From Paratinospora sagittata (taxonomy: Eukaryota; Streptophyta; Magnoliopsida; Ranunculales; Menispermaceae), in contig CM069611.1 in assembly GCA_035771175.1 (NCBI GenBank), positions 13,546,366 through 13,610,365 of the forward strand: a stretch of DNA of 64,000 nt, read 5' to 3'. The translations under genes and the position numbers were made by a program. The notes beneath the pieces were generated by a model. The model ran no database searches, had not been told where the DNA came from, and was given only the letters and a program-made list of their open reading frames with translations. Shown here piece by piece: positions 12,757 to 26,428 of the stretch; the first letter of the stretch is position 1; each line of letters begins with the position of its first letter.

Positions 12757-15700
12757 TTTATGATGAAGGAAATTCTGTGAATCGCCTTCCACTGTTCAAG
12801 GGTGGAAATAACTTGCACTTGAAAACAAGAATGACATACTTCAAGAGATCCCATGATTCAGATGTTTGGCATATTGTCAGAAACGGCCATTCTTCACCCA
12901 CAAAGGTTGAAAATGGAGTAATTGTAGCAAAGACAAAAAATGTATGGCTACCCGGAGAAAAGATGTTAAACCAATTAAATTACAAGGCCAGAAACACGCC
13001 TTTCTACGGTCTTTCCATCAACAAATTCAACTGAATAAGTGCCTACGACACTGCCAAGGAGAAACGGGATAACCTAGGAGTTACTCATGAAGACACAAAG
13101 CAAGTAAACGAAACAAAGTTGAGAATGGTGGAGGACTCCAATGATGCCTTCAGAATTAGTGAGAACGAAGACATCTCAGATACCATAACACGCTTCACCA
13201 AGATTATTAAAGCGATGAAAAAGCTGGGTGAGGTGTTCTCACAAGAAAAAAAAGTTGGAAAACTCCTTAGGGGACATGTATGACGAAGGAAATTTTCTGC
13301 ATCACTCTTCACTGTTCAAGGACGAAAATTACTTGAACTGAAAAACAAGAATGAGATACTTCATAAGATCCCATGATTCAGATATTTGGGATATTGTAAG
13401 AAATGGCTATTTTGTACCCACAAATTTTGAAAATGGATTAATTCGCCGAAGGCAAATAATTTATGGCAGCCCGGAGAAAAGAAGTTAGAGCAATTAAATG
13501 GCAAAGCCATAACCATGCTTTTCTACTGTCTTTCCATTAATGAATTCAGCAGACTCAAGGCATACGACACTGCCAAGGAGAAATGGGATAATCTAGAAGT
13601 TACTCATGAAAACACAAAGCAAGTAAATGATACAAAGTTGAGAATGCTGGAGGAATCCTATGATGCCTTTAGAATTAGTGAGAACGAAGACATCTCAGAT
13701 GCCCTAACACGCTTCACCAAGAATTTTGAAGAAATGAAGAAGTTGGGTGAGGTGTTCCCACAAGCAAAAATAGTTGGAAAACTCCTTAAGAAACATGTCT
13801 GATGAAGGAAATTTTGTGAATCGCCCTCTACTGTTCAAGGGTGGAAACTACTTGCATTGGAAAAGAAGTATGAGATATTTTAAGAGATACCATTATTCAT
13901 ATGTTTGGCATATTGTAAGAAATCGCTATTCTGTACCCACAAAGGTTGAAGATTGAGTAATCGTGGTGCAGGCAAAGAATGTATGGCTACCCAAAAAAAA
14001 GAAGTTAAAGCTACTAAATGAAAAGGCCATAAACATGTTTTTCTGCAGTCGTTCCATCAATGATATCAACAGACATAGTGCATGCAACACTGCCAAAGAG
14101 AAATTATAACCTAGAAGTTACACATGAAGACACAAACCGAGTAAACGAAACAAAGTTGAGAATGCTGTTGGAATCCTCTGATGCCTTCAGAATTAATGAG
14201 AACGAAGACATCTCAGATTCCATAACACGCTTCACAAGGATTATTAAAGAGATAAAGGAGCTGGGTGAGGTGTTCTGACAAGCAAAAATAGTTGGAAAAT
14301 ATTTTAGGGGACATGTATCATGAAGGAAATTCTGTGAATCACCCTCCACTGTTCAAGGGTGGAAATTACATGCGATGAAAAACAAGAATGAGATACTTCA
14401 TGACATCCCATTATTCGGATGATGGGATATTGTAAGAAATGGCTATTCTGCACCTACAATGGTTATAAATGGAGTAATTGTGCCAAAGGCAAAGAATGTA
14501 TGGCTACCTGGAGAAAAGATGTTAGAGCAATTAAATGACAAGGTCATAAACATGTTTTTCTGCAGTCTTTCCTTCAATGATATCAACAGACGTAGTACCT
14601 GCAACACTGCCAAGGAAAAATGGGATAACCTAGAAGTTACTCACGAAGACACAAAGGAAGTAAATGAAACAAAGTTGAGAATGCTGGAGGAATCCTATGA
14701 TTGCTTCAAAATTAGTGGGAACGAAAACATCTCAGACGACATAACACGCTTCACAAAGATTATAAAAGCGATGAAGAAGCTTGGTGCGGTGTTCCCACAA
14801 GCAAAAAAAGTTGGAAAATTCTTAAGGGGACATGTATAATGAAGGAAATTTTTTGCATCACCCTCCACTGTTTAAGGGCGGAAATTACTTGCACTGGAAA
14901 ACAAGAATGAGATACTTCAAGCGATCCCATGATTAGGATGTTTGGCATATTGTAAGAAATAACTATTCTGCACCCACAAAGGTTGAAAATGGAGTAATTG
15001 TGGTGATGGCAAAGAATGTATGGTTACCTGGAGGAAAGGAGTTAGAACAATTCAATGAAGAGGCCATAAACAGGCTTTTCTGCAGTCTTTCCCTTAATGA
15101 ATTCAACAAACTCAGTGCCTACGACACTGCCAAGTAGAAATGGGATAATCTAGGAGTTACTCATGAAGACACAAAGCAATCCTACGATGCCTTCAAAATT
15201 AGTGAGAACGAAGACATCTCAGATTCCATAACACACTTCAGCAAGATTATTAAAGTGATGAAGAACCTGGGTGAGGTTTTCCCACAAGCAAAAAAAGTTG
15301 AAAAATTTCTTAGGGGACATGAATGATGAAGGAAATTTTGTGCATCGCCCTCCACTGTTCAAGGGCGGAAATCACTTGAACTGAAAAACAAGAATGAGAT
15401 ACTTCATGAGATCCGATGATTCTGATGTTGGTTATATTTTAAGAAATGGCTATTCTCCACCCACAAAGGTTGAAAATGGATTAATTGCGCCGAAGGCAAA
15501 AAATGTATGGCTACCCGGAGAAAAGAAGTTAGAGTAATTGAATGACAAAGAAATAAACATGTTTTTCTACAGTCTTTCCATTAATGAATTCAACAGACTC
15601 AGTGGCTGCGACACTGCCAAGGAGAAATGGGATAACCTAGTGAGAACGAAGACATCTCAGATGCCATAACACGTTTCACCAAGATTATTAAAGTGATGAA

Positions 15701-18354
15701 GAAGCTGGGTGAGGTGTTCCCACAAGCAAAAAAAGTTGGAAAATTCCTTAGGGCACATGTATGATGAAGGAAATTTGTGCATCGCCCTCCACTACACCAG
15801 GGGGGAAATTGCTTGCAATGGAAAACAAGAATGAGATACTTCAAGCGATCCCATGATTCAGATGTTTGGTATATTGTAAGAAATGGCTATTCTACACCCA
15901 CAAAGGTTGAAAATTGATTAATTGTGCCGAAGGCAAAGAATGTATGGCTACACGGAGAAAAAAAATTAGACCAATTAAATGAAAAGGCCATAAACATGAT
16001 TTTCAGCTGTTTTTCTCTTAATGAATTCAACAGACTCAGTGCAAACGACACCGCCAAGTAGAAAATGGGATAATCTAGAAGTTACTCATGAAGACACAAA
16101 GCAAGTAAACGAAACAAAGTTGAGAATGCTGCAGGAATCGTATGATGCATTCAGAATTAGTGAGAACGAAGACATCTCAGATGCCAGAACAAGTTTCACC
16201 AAGATTATTAAAGTGATGAAGGAGCTGGGTGAGGTGTTCCCACAAGCAAAAAAAATTGAAAGATTTTTTAGGAGACATTTATGATAAAGGAAATTTTGTG
16301 CATCGCCCTCCACTGTTCAATGCCGGAAATTACTTGCACTGGAAAACAAGAATAAGATACTTCATGAGATCCCATGATTCTGATGTTTTGGATATTGTAA
16401 AAAACGGCTATTCTGCACCCAAAAGGTTGAAAATGGAGTAATTGCGCCGAAGGCAAAGAATGTATGGCTACCCGGAGAAAAGAAGTTAGAGCAATTAAAT
16501 GACAAGGCCATAAACATGCTTTTATGTACTCTTTTCATTAATGAATTCAGCAGACATAGTGCCTGCAACACTGCCAAGGAGAAATGGGATAACGTAAAAG
16601 TTACTAATGAAGACAAAAAGCAAGTAAAGAAAACAAAGTCGAGAATGCTGGAGGAATCCTATGAAGCCTTCGAAATTAGTGAGAACGAAGACATCTCAAA
16701 TGCCACAACACGCACCACCAAGATTATTAAAGAGATGAAGAAGCTGGGTGAGGTGCTACCACAAGCAAAAAAAATTGGGAAAATCCTTAAGGGACATGTA
16801 TGATGGAAGAGATTTTGTGTATTGTGTTCCACTGTTTAAGGGCAGAAATTACTTGCACTGAAAAACAAGAATAAGATACTTCATGAGATCCCATGATTCT
16901 GATGTTTAGAAGATTGTAAGAAATGGCTATTCTACACCCACAAAGGTTGAAAATGGAGTAGTTATGCCGAAGGCAAAGAATGTATGGCTACCCAGAGAAA
17001 AGAAGTTAGAGCAATTAAATGGCAAGGCCATAAACATGTTTTTCTGTACTCTTTTCATTAATAAATTCAGCAGACATAGGGCCTGCAACACTGCCAAGGA
17101 GAAATGGGATAACATAGAAGTTACTAATGAAGACAAAAAGCAAGTAAAGAAAACAAAGTAGATAATGTTGGAGGAATCCTATGATGCCTTCCGAATTAAT
17201 GAGAACGAATACCTCTCAGAAGCAATTACACGCTTCACCAAGATTATTAAAGAGATGAAGAAGCTGGGAGAGGTGCTCCCACAAGCAAAAATAATTTTGA
17301 AATTCCTTAGGGGACATGTTTCATGAAAAAAATTATGTGGATCGCCCTCCACTGTTGAAGGACGAAAATTTCTTGCACTGGAAAACAAGAATAAGATACT
17401 TCATGAGATCCCATGATTCTGATGTTTTGGATATTGTAAGAAATGGCTATTCTGATCCCACAAAGGTTGAAAATAGAGTAATTGTCCCGAAGGCAAAGAA
17501 TGTATGGCCACCAGAGAAAAGAAGTTACAACAATTAAATGAAAAGGCCATAAACATGCTTTTCTGTACTCTTTTCATTAATGAATTAAACAGACAAAGTG
17601 CCCGCAATACTGTCAAAGAAAATTGGGATAACCTAAAAGTTACTCATGAAGACATAAAGCAAGTAAAGGGAACAAAGTAGAGAATGCTGAAGTAATCCCA
17701 TGATGCCTTCAGAATTAGTGAGAAAGAAGACATCTCGGATGCCATAACACGTTTCACCAAGATTATTAAAGCGATGAAGAAGTAGGGTGAGGTGTTCCCA
17801 CAAGCAAAAAAGGCTGGAAAATTTCTTAGGGGACATGTATGATGAAGTAAATTTTGTGCATCATCGTCTACTATTCAAGGGCAGAAATTACTTGCAATGG
17901 AAAACAGGAATGAGATACTTCAAGCGATTCCATGATTCAGATGTTTGGCATATTATAAGAAATGGCTATTCTGCACCCACAAAGATTGAAAATGAGGTAA
18001 TTGTCGCGAAGGCAAATAATGTATGTCTTTTCGAAGAAAAGAAGTTAGACCAATTAAATGAAAAGGCAATAAACATGTTTTTCTGCAGTCTTTCCCTTAA
18101 TGAATTCAACAGACTCAGTACCTGCGACACCTCCTAAGAGAAATGGAATAACCTAGAAGTTACTCATGAAGACACAAAGCAAGTAAACGAAACAATGTTG
18201 AGAATGCTGGAGGAATCCTATGATGCCTTCAGAATTAGTGAGAAAGAAAACATCTCGGATGTTGTAACACGCTTCACCAAGATTATTAAAGCGATGAAGA
18301 AGTTGGGTGAGGTGTTCCCACAAGCAAAAAAAGTTGGAAAATTCCTTAAGGGAC

Positions 18355-18855
18355 ATGTATGATGAAGGAAATTTTGTGCATTGCCGTCTACTGTTTAAGG
18401 GCGAAAATTACTTGCAATGAAAAACAAGAATGAGATACTTCAAGCGATTCCATGATTTGGATGTTTGGCATATTGTAAGAAATGGAGTAATTGTGCCGAA
18501 GCCAAAGAATGTGTGGGTACACGGAGAAAAGAAGTTAGAGCAATTAAATGACAAAGCCATAAACATGCTTTTTTACAGTCTTTCCATTAATGAATTCAGC
18601 AGACTCAGTGCCTGCGACACTGCCAAGGAGAAATGGGATAACCTAGAAGTTACTCATGAAGACACAGAGCAAGTAAACGAAACAAAATTCAGAATGCTGA
18701 AGGAATCCTATGATGCGTTAAGAATTAGTGAGAACGAAGATATCTCAGATGCCATAACACGTTTCACCAAGATTATTAAAGTGATGAAAAAGCTGGGTGA
18801 GGTGTTCCCACAAGCAAAAAAAGTTGGGAAATTCCTTAAGGGACATGTATGGTGA
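18355..18855 (+). pseudogene. Gag unit with an in-frame 30-bp deletion
   Basis: This unit is 490 bp long. The codons for about ten residues between VRNG and VIVPKPKNVW (the GYSAPTKVEN segment) are missing without loss of frame. The frame is open from 18430 to the unit end (141 residues), keeping W38, FSRLSACDTAKEKWDNL and the ITRFTKIIK tail. Its N-terminus is broken at Trp22. Confidence 0.75.
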
Positions 18856-20794
18856 AGGAAATTTTTTGCATCGCCCTCCACTATTCAAGGGCACAAATTA
18901 CTTGAACTGTAAAACAAGAATGAGATACTTCACAATATCCCATGATTCTGATGTTTAAGATATTGTAAGAAATGGCTATTCTGCACCCACAATGGTTGAA
19001 AAAGGGATTAATTGCGCCGAAGGGAAAGAATGAATGGCTACTCGGAGAAAAGAAATTAGAGCAATTAAACGACAAAGTCATAAACATGGTTTTCTGCAGT
19101 CTTTCCTCTAATGAATTCAGCAGACTCAGTACCTGCGACACTGCCAAGGAGAAATGGGATAACCTAGAAGTTACTCATGAAGACACAAAGCAAGTAAGCG
19201 AAAAAAAGTTGAGAGTGTTGAAGGAGTCCTATGATTCCTTAAAAATTAGTGAGAACGAAGACATCTCAGATGCAATAACACGTTTCACCAAGATTACTAA
19301 AACGATGAAGAAGCTGGGTGAGGTGTTCCCACAAGCAAAAAAAGTTGGAAAATTCTCTACGAGACATGTATGATGAAGGAAATTTTGTGCATCGCCCTCC
19401 ACTGTTTAGGGGCAAAAATTACTTGCACTAGAAAACAATATTGAGATACTTCATCCGATCCCATGATTCGGATGTTTGGCATATTTTAAGAAATGGTTAT
19501 TCTGCACCAACAAAGGTTGAAAATGGATTAATTGCGCCGAAGGCAAAGAATGTATGGCAGCTAGGAGAAAAGAAGTTAGAGCAATTAACTGACAAAGCCA
19601 TAAACATGCTTTTCTACAGTCTCTCCATTAATGAATTCAGCAAACTTGGTACCTGCGACACTGCCAAAGAGAAGTGGGATAACCTGGAAGTTACTCATGA
19701 AGACACAAAACAAGTAACCAAAACAGAGTTGAGAATGCTGGAGAAATCTTATGATGCCTTAAGAATTAGTGAAACGAAGACATCTCAGATGCCACAAGCA
19801 AAAAAAGTTGGAAAATTACTTGAATGATGAAGGAAATTTCGTGCATCGCCCTCCACTGTTCAGGGGCAGAAATTACTTGAACTGAAAAAAAAGAATGAGA
19901 TAATTCATGATATCCCATGATTCTGATGTTTGAGATATTGTAAGAAATGGCTATTCTGCACCAACAAAAGGTTGAAAATGGATTAATTGCGCCGAAGGCA
20001 AAAAATGTATGTCTTCCCGGAGAAAAGAAGTTAGAGAAATTAAATGACAAAGCCATAAACATGTTTTTCTACATTCTTTCCATTAATGAATTCAGCAGAC
20101 TCAGTGTCTGCGACACTGCCAAGGAGAAATGGGATAACCTAGAAGTTACTCATGAAGACACAAAGCAAGTAACCAAAACAGAGTTGAGAATGCTGGAGAA
20201 ATCTTATGATGCCTTGAGAATTAGTGAGAACGAGACATCTCAGATGCCATAACACTTTTCACCAAGATTGTTAAAGCGATGAAGAAGCTGGGTGAGGTGT
20301 TCCCACAAGCAAAACAAGTTGGAAAATTCCTTAGGAGACATGTATGATTAAGGAAATTTTGTGCATCGCCCTCCACTATTCAAGGGCGGAAATTACTTGA
20401 ACTGAAAAACAAGAATTAGATACTTCATGAGATCCCATGATTCTGATGTTTGGGCTATTAAAAGAAATGGCTATTCAACACCCACAAAGGTTGAAAATGG
20501 ATTAATTGCGTCGAAGGCAAAGAATGTATGGCTGCCCGGGGAAAAGAAGTTAGAGCAATTAAATAACAAAGCCATAAATATGTTTTTCTACAGTCTTTCC
20601 ATTAATGAACTCAGCAGACTCAGTGCCTGCGACACTGCCAAAGAGAAATGGGATAACCTGGAGGTTACTCACGAAGACACAGAGTAAGTAAACGAAACAA
20701 AGTTGAGAATGCTGGAGGAATCTTATGATGCCTTAAGAATTAGTGAGAACGAAGGCATCTCAGATGCCATAACACGCTTCACCAAGATTATTAA

Positions 20795-21027
20795 TGTCAC
20801 ACCCTGCGTTGCACAGCGTGCCCCTACCCAGGTGTGGGCGCACCCCCTCGGGGCGAACGCCTAGCCATTATGGATCCATAATATTGTCATATCACCATGT
20901 AGCAACCCAACCGCAACTGGTCTACATCGATAGGACAATATTATGTAGTACTATGGCTAGGCATTCGCCCCGAGGGATTGCGCCCACACCTAGGTAGGGG
21001 GCACGCTGTGCAACCCAGGGTGTGACA
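20795..21027. mobile_element. 233-bp foldback (MITE-like) element inserted in the gag array
   Basis: The element begins TGTCACACCCTG and ends CAGGGTGTGACA. Almost the whole length is one imperfect palindrome: the outer arm (GTTGCACAGCGTGCCCC), the middle arm (CCCTCGGGGCGAA...GCCTAGCCAT) and the inner arm (CATAATATTGTC) all pair with the opposite half, leaving a loop of about 40 bp. ATTAA at 20790-20794 is repeated at 21028-21032, and removing the element plus one repeat restores the array sequence ATTATTAAxGCGATGAAG. It has no coding capacity. It is not assigned to a transposase superfamily: a 5-bp target duplication with TGTCAC ends does not settle it. A related but shorter element lies at 33084-33275. 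Confidence 0.85.
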
Positions 21028-23334
21028 ATTAATGCGGTGAAGAAGCTGGGTGAGGTGTTTCCACAAGCAAAAAAAGTTTGAAAATTCTTTAGGGGACATG
21101 TATGATGAAGGAAATTTTGTGCATCGCCCTCCACTGTTGAAGGGCGAAAATTACTTGCAATGGAAAACAAGAATGAGATACTTAAAGCGATCCAATGATT
21201 CGGATGTTTGGCGTATTGTAAGAAATGGCTATTCCGCACCCAGAAAGGTCTAAAATGTAGTAATTATGGCGAAGGCAAAGAATGTATGGCTACCCGGTGA
21301 AAAGAAGTTAGACCAATTAAATGAAAAGGCCATTTACATGCTTTTCTGCTGTCTTTCCCTTAATGAATTCAACTGACGCAGTGCCTACGACACTGCCAAG
21401 TAGAAATGGGATAATCTAGAAGTTACTCATGAAGACACAAAACAAGTAAACGAAACAAAGTTGAGAATGCTGGAGGAATCCTATGATGCATTCAGAATTA
21501 GTGAGAAAGAAGACATTGCACCTGTCTTAACACGCTTCACCAAATTATTAAAGTGATGAAAAAGTTGGGTGAGGTGTTCCCACAAGCAAAAAACGTTGAA
21601 AAATTCCTTAGGGGACATGTATGATGAAGGCAATTTTGTGCATCACCCTCCACTGTTCATGGGCGAAAATTACTTGAACTGAAAAACAAGAATTACATAC
21701 TTCATGAGATCCCATGGTTCTGATGTTTGGAATATTGTAAAAAAATCGCTATTCTGCACCCACAAAGGTTGAAAATTGATTAATTGTGCAGAAGACAAAA
21801 AAATATATGGCTACCCGGAGAAAAGAACTTAGAGCAATTAAATGACAAAGCCATAAACATGTTTTTCTAGAATCATTCCATCAATAAATTCAGCAGACTC
21901 ACTTCCTGCGACACTGCCAAGGAGAAATGGGATAACCTAGAAGTTACTCATGATGACACAAAGTTGAAAATGCTGGAGGAGTCTTATGATGCCTTCAGAA
22001 TTAGTGAGAACGAAGACATCTCAGATGCCATAACACGCTTCACCAAGATTATTAAAGCGATGAAGAAGCTGGGTGAGGTGCTTCCACAAGCAAAAAAAGT
22101 TGGAAACTTCTCTGGGGACATATATGATGAAGGAAATTCTATGAAGACACAAAGCAAGTAAACGAAACAACGTTGAGAATGCTGGAGGAACCCTTTGATG
22201 CGTTCAGAATTAGTGAGAACGAACACATCTCAGATGCCATAACATGCTTCACCAAGATTATTGAAGAGATGAAGAAGCTGGGTGAAGTCTTCCACAAGCA
22301 AAAAAAGGTGAAAAATTCCTTAGGGGACATGTATGATGAAGGAAATTTTGTTCATCGCCCTTCACTGTTCAAGGGCGGAAATTACTTGCACTAAAAAACA
22401 AGAATGAGTTACTTCAAGCGATCCCATGATTGGGATGTTTGGCATATTGTAAGAAATGGCTATTCTACACCTACAAATGTTGAAAATGGAGTAATTGTGG
22501 CGAAGGCAAAGAATGTATGGCTACCTGGAGAAAAAAAGTTAAACCAATTAAATGAAAAGGACATAAACATGCGTTTCTGCAGTCTTTCCCTTAATACATT
22601 CAACAGACTCGGTGCCTATGACACTGCCATGTAGAAATGGGATAATATAGGAGTTACTCATGAAGACAAAAAGCAAGTAAACGAAACAAAGTTGAAAACG
22701 TTGGAGGAATCCTATGATGCCTTCAGAATTAGTGAGAACGAAGACATCTCGGATGCCATAACACGTTTTACCAAGATTGTTAAAGTGATATAGAAGCTAG
22801 GTGCAGTGTTCCCACAAGCAAAAAAAGGTGGAAAATTCCTTAAGGGACATGTATGATGAAGGAAAGTTTACGCATCGCCCTCCACTGTTCAAGGGCGAAA
22901 ATTACTTGCACTGGAAAACAAGAATGAGATACTTTTAGCGATCCCATGATTGAGATGTTTTGCATATTGTAAGAAATGGCTATTCTGCACCCACAAAGGT
23001 TGAAAATGGAGTAATTGTGCCGAAGGCAAAGAATGTATGGCTACCCGGAGAAAAGAAGTTAGAGAAATTAAATGACAAGGTCATAAACATGCTTTTTTAG
23101 AGTCTTTCCGTTAATGAATTCAGCAGGCTTAGTGACTGCGACACTGCCAAAGAGAAATGGGATTACCTAGAAGTTACTCATGAAGACACAAAGCAAATAA
23201 ACGAAACAAAGTTGAGAATGCTGGAAGAATTCTATGATGCCTTTAGAATTAGATAGAACGAAGATATCTCAGATGCCATAACACGCTTCAGGTGTTCCCA
23301 TAAGCAAAAAAAGTTGGAAAATTCCTTAAGAAGC

Positions 23335-23861
23335 ATGGATGATGAAGGAAATTCTGTGAATCACCCTCTACTGTTCAAGGGTGGAAATTACTTGCACTGG
23401 AAAACAAGAATGAGATACTTCAATAGATCCCATGATTCAGATGTTTGGCATATTTAAGAAATGGTTATTCTGTACCCACAAGGGCTGAAAATTGAGTAGT
23501 TGTGGCGAAGGCAAAAAATATATGGCTACCCGGAGAAAAGAAGTTAGAGCAATTAAATGACAAAGCCATAAACTTGCTTTTCTCCAATCTTTCCATTAAC
23601 GAATTCAACAGACTCAGTGCCTGCGACACTGCTAAGGAGAAATGGGATAACCTAGAAGTTACTCATGAAGACACAAAGCAAGTTAACAAAATAAAGTTGA
23701 GAATGCTGGAGGAATCCTATGATGCCTTCGGAATTGGTAAGAACGAAGACATCTCAGATGCCATAACACGCTTCACCAAGATAATTAAATCGATAAAGAA
23801 GCTGGGTGAGGTGTTCCCACAAGCAAAAATAGTTGAAAAATTCTTTAGGGGACGTGTATGA
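23335..23861 (+). pseudogene. Last full gag unit before the chromovirus insertion
   Basis: After a frame break and stop near residue 54, a 119-residue frame (23502-23861) runs from MAKAKNIWLPGEKK to EKFFRGRV and ends on the TGA overlapping the next unit. FNRLSACDTAKEKWDNLEVTHEDT is intact. The following unit (23854) is cut at 24153 by the insertion. Confidence 0.72.
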
Positions 23862-24153
23862 TGAAGGAAATTCTGTGCATCGCCCTCTACATTTCAAGGG
23901 CGGAAATTACTTGCACTGGAAAACAAGAACGAGATACTTTAAGCGATCCCATGATTCAGATGTTTGGCATATTGTAAGAAATGCCTATTCTGCACACACA
24001 AAGGTTGAAAACGGAGTCATTGTGGCGAAGGCAAAGAATGTATGGCTCCCCGGAGAAAAGAAGTTAGACCAATTAAGTGAAAATGCCATAAACATGTTTT
24101 TTTACTGTGTTTCCATTATTGAATTCAGCAGGCCCAGGGACTGCGACGCTACC

Positions 24154-26194
24154 TGTGACGCCCAAAAAATTATTTCATCTAGCCCATAACCCAATTGCAT
24201 TTTACCCAAACTCTATGTGTTGCCTTGATATGATATTTGGGTATGTGGTTGAAACCTTATCTATCTACATTATGAATGGTTGAGATGTTTATGGCCTAAG
24301 TATGTTGTGTGATATAGTCATCTGAGTTTGAGTTTTTGCAGCAGGAAAGGAGAAATTATTTGATTAGAGACTTGTTCATCAAAGAGGCTTATCTTTTCGG
24401 TCCACCGTGGATTGAGCTGAGTTTTGGACAGAAGGTTTGGTTCTTAACATAATTAAATCTGTACGGTTGATTTTGTGATTTAATATTTCTGTTGGTAGAT
24501 TGATACATCTGAATCGAATATTAAATGAAGAATTGGTAGGGTTGCTTGTATTAGACCTAATTTTAGAATATGAACTTAGACCTTTCCAAATAGCTTGCAT
24601 GTCAACTATGTTGACCTAGTTGCCATTGTTGATGAACCCATGATGCAAAATCAGTGATATACATGGCTGAACATGGTGACCTAGTGTAAATCGACAATAT
24701 GGCCTAAGTATGGAAAATTTCATATTTTAGGGCTTTTGATGCTTTTGGCCTAGAATCATTGAATTGATGCAACTTATGTTTAATTAAGCATGATTAGGGT
24801 TGATTATGCTACTGATTTGGTGGTTGTGACCATATCATGGGTTACGCCTACTTGTGATAAAATGACCCAATTTGAGCATGTTTATGCCTAAGGAATTGAA
24901 AATCAGTATTTTTGATTAATAGAATGGTTTATGAATGAGAACTATGCATTAGAGGCCTAAGATATGTGATTTCAGTTGAATGGTGGGATTAGATGGGATT
25001 TAGGCCTATTGTCTATATGTGGGCTGATTTAGGGTTGATGCGTAATGTCTATGTGATTGAGCATAGAAATTGATGTATGGTTGGATATCGATGAATATTT
25101 GAAGACCTTGATTGGATTGATTCAGTTTGGTTTCCGTGTGTGGTTAGATACTCTCGCGAGGCTTGGTTGTGAGTAGACTTTATTTATGATTATATCTTTT
25201 ATGTCATCATATCACTTATATATATTGTATGTTGAAAGCACAAATGTGTTCTAATGTTTTGAGTGATGCATTGATTTGAGAAAACCTTATGACTTTGGTT
25301 GGGTCCATCTATCTGGCTAATAGGGGGACTTAACCTTGTCATAGGAGGGTTTTAAAAAAAGAAATATTTGGGGATGAGAACGGTACGGTGAAATAGACGT
25401 GCATTAGTAAGCCCAAATAAACATGATTGGGGTCAACGGTACGGTGAAATAGGCGTGCACTAGTAACCCCAATGCATGTGGAATGTGGATCCAAATTGAT
25501 AAGCTTTTACTTCCATCGAACTTATTATAAATGCTTGATATCTATATGTTATGAGCTTTTAGTCATGCTACACATTGACATGCATACATGATACTTATTG
25601 ATGAGTATTGATAGCATATTTGAATTCTATACACCGGGCACCGTTGGCTCACCCTCATTTTCCTCTTTCAGGTCCTTCTGTCCCGAATATGGGCAAAGGA
25701 GTAGTTATATCTTAAGGGCCTTGCCTGCGAGAGAATCCAAGGCCTCGATGTGAGTTGAGAGGCATTTTGATTGAATTGTGTTTGAAATTATGATGTATTA
25801 TATTTTGGACAATGTAATTATAACACTTACCACATTGTAGTATGGGTGAGTTGAGACTTGTTAGATAGACCATGCGGGCACATGAGGGTTTCTTTTGTAC
25901 CCATAGTTTTGGACTTTATGTGTATGTCAATCTTGATGGACTGTAGGGATTATAACGGTTTTATTTATGGTTCATTTTTTATGGAGTATCTCTTGTCTTG
26001 GATGATTAATACGGTTGGTAGTTTTGTTTAGTACCTTTTTATATTATGTCGTTGTTTGGGATAAGGCTCGTAGGGTCTCAACCACCTCACGGAGGTTGAG
26101 AAGTGGTTGGAGATGCCTACGCCGGGAGTCCCACCCCGGAATTTCGCACACCTTTCCTTGCGGGGTTGGTGGTCCGGGGTGCGGCGTCACCACA
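24154..26194 (+). repeat. 5' LTR of the chromovirus, carrying a 956-bp deletion
   Basis: It starts TGTGACGCCC and ends GGCGTCACCACA. Compared with the 3' LTR it is collinear except that the segment matching 30159-31114 is missing. The breakpoint lies at GATATG, which flanks the missing segment in the longer copy, as expected for a deletion between short direct repeats. The retained part includes two copies of a GGTACGGTGAAATAG motif about 56 bp apart near 25380-25450. Open frames seen on the minus strand here are repeated in the other LTR and are not genes. Confidence 0.9.
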
Positions 26195-26196
26195 GT

Positions 26197-26210
26197 TGGA
26201 ATCAGAGCCC
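26197..26210 (+). other. Primer-binding site, initiator Met-tRNA type
   Basis: TGGAATCAGAGCCC lies two bases after the 5' LTR end. It differs by one base in the first twelve from TGGTATCAGAGC, the complement of the plant initiator Met-tRNA 3' end used by most plant LTR elements. It fixes the LTR edge and the element's orientation. Confidence 0.8.
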
Positions 26211-26428
26211 GATTTTACTAGGTTTGGTCTATGTATTGGACTTAGATGACTTTGACCTAGGAATTGGGTGAGAGATTTAGGTGATTAAAAAGCTTAATGG
26301 AACTAAGTTAAAAGCCTTACTATCATATTTTCTGTGTGTATTATATGATATGGGTAGTTATGAGGCTTTGTTAATGTTTAAAATTTTTTAATGTGTGATG
26401 GTTGCTCGTATTTCAACTTCTCAGTGTC

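Larger units (their letters stand above)
1..24153 (+). repeat. Tandem array of 520-bp copia-gag-derived units, block I
   Basis: Forty-nine unit starts (the ATG or its mutated equivalent in the motif ATGTATGATGAAGG) lie at 39, 306, 826, 1346, 1612, 2132, 2650, 3169, 3688, 4207, 4728, 5249, 5610, 6130, 6649, 7172, 7691, 8210, 8730, 9249, 9768, 10287, 10694, 11214, 11734, 12236, 12756, 13276, 13795, 14313, 14832, 15319, 15757, 16277, 16796, 17316, 17835, 18355, 18845, 19366, 19821, 20340, 21098, 21617, 22120, 22329, 22849, 23335 and 23854. Most spacings are 519-520 bp. The unit encodes about 175 residues: PPLF at 11-14, NY..WK at 18-23, W38, a W64-LPGEKKLEQLN block, LSINEFNR at 86-93, the most diagnostic part TAKEKWDNLEVTHEDT at 99-114, and ITRFTKIIK at 144-152. 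This order matches the UBN2-type Gag of Ty1/copia elements. No zinc knuckle, protease or pol follows any unit, so only the 5' part of gag was amplified. The array begins before position 1. Confidence 0.93.
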
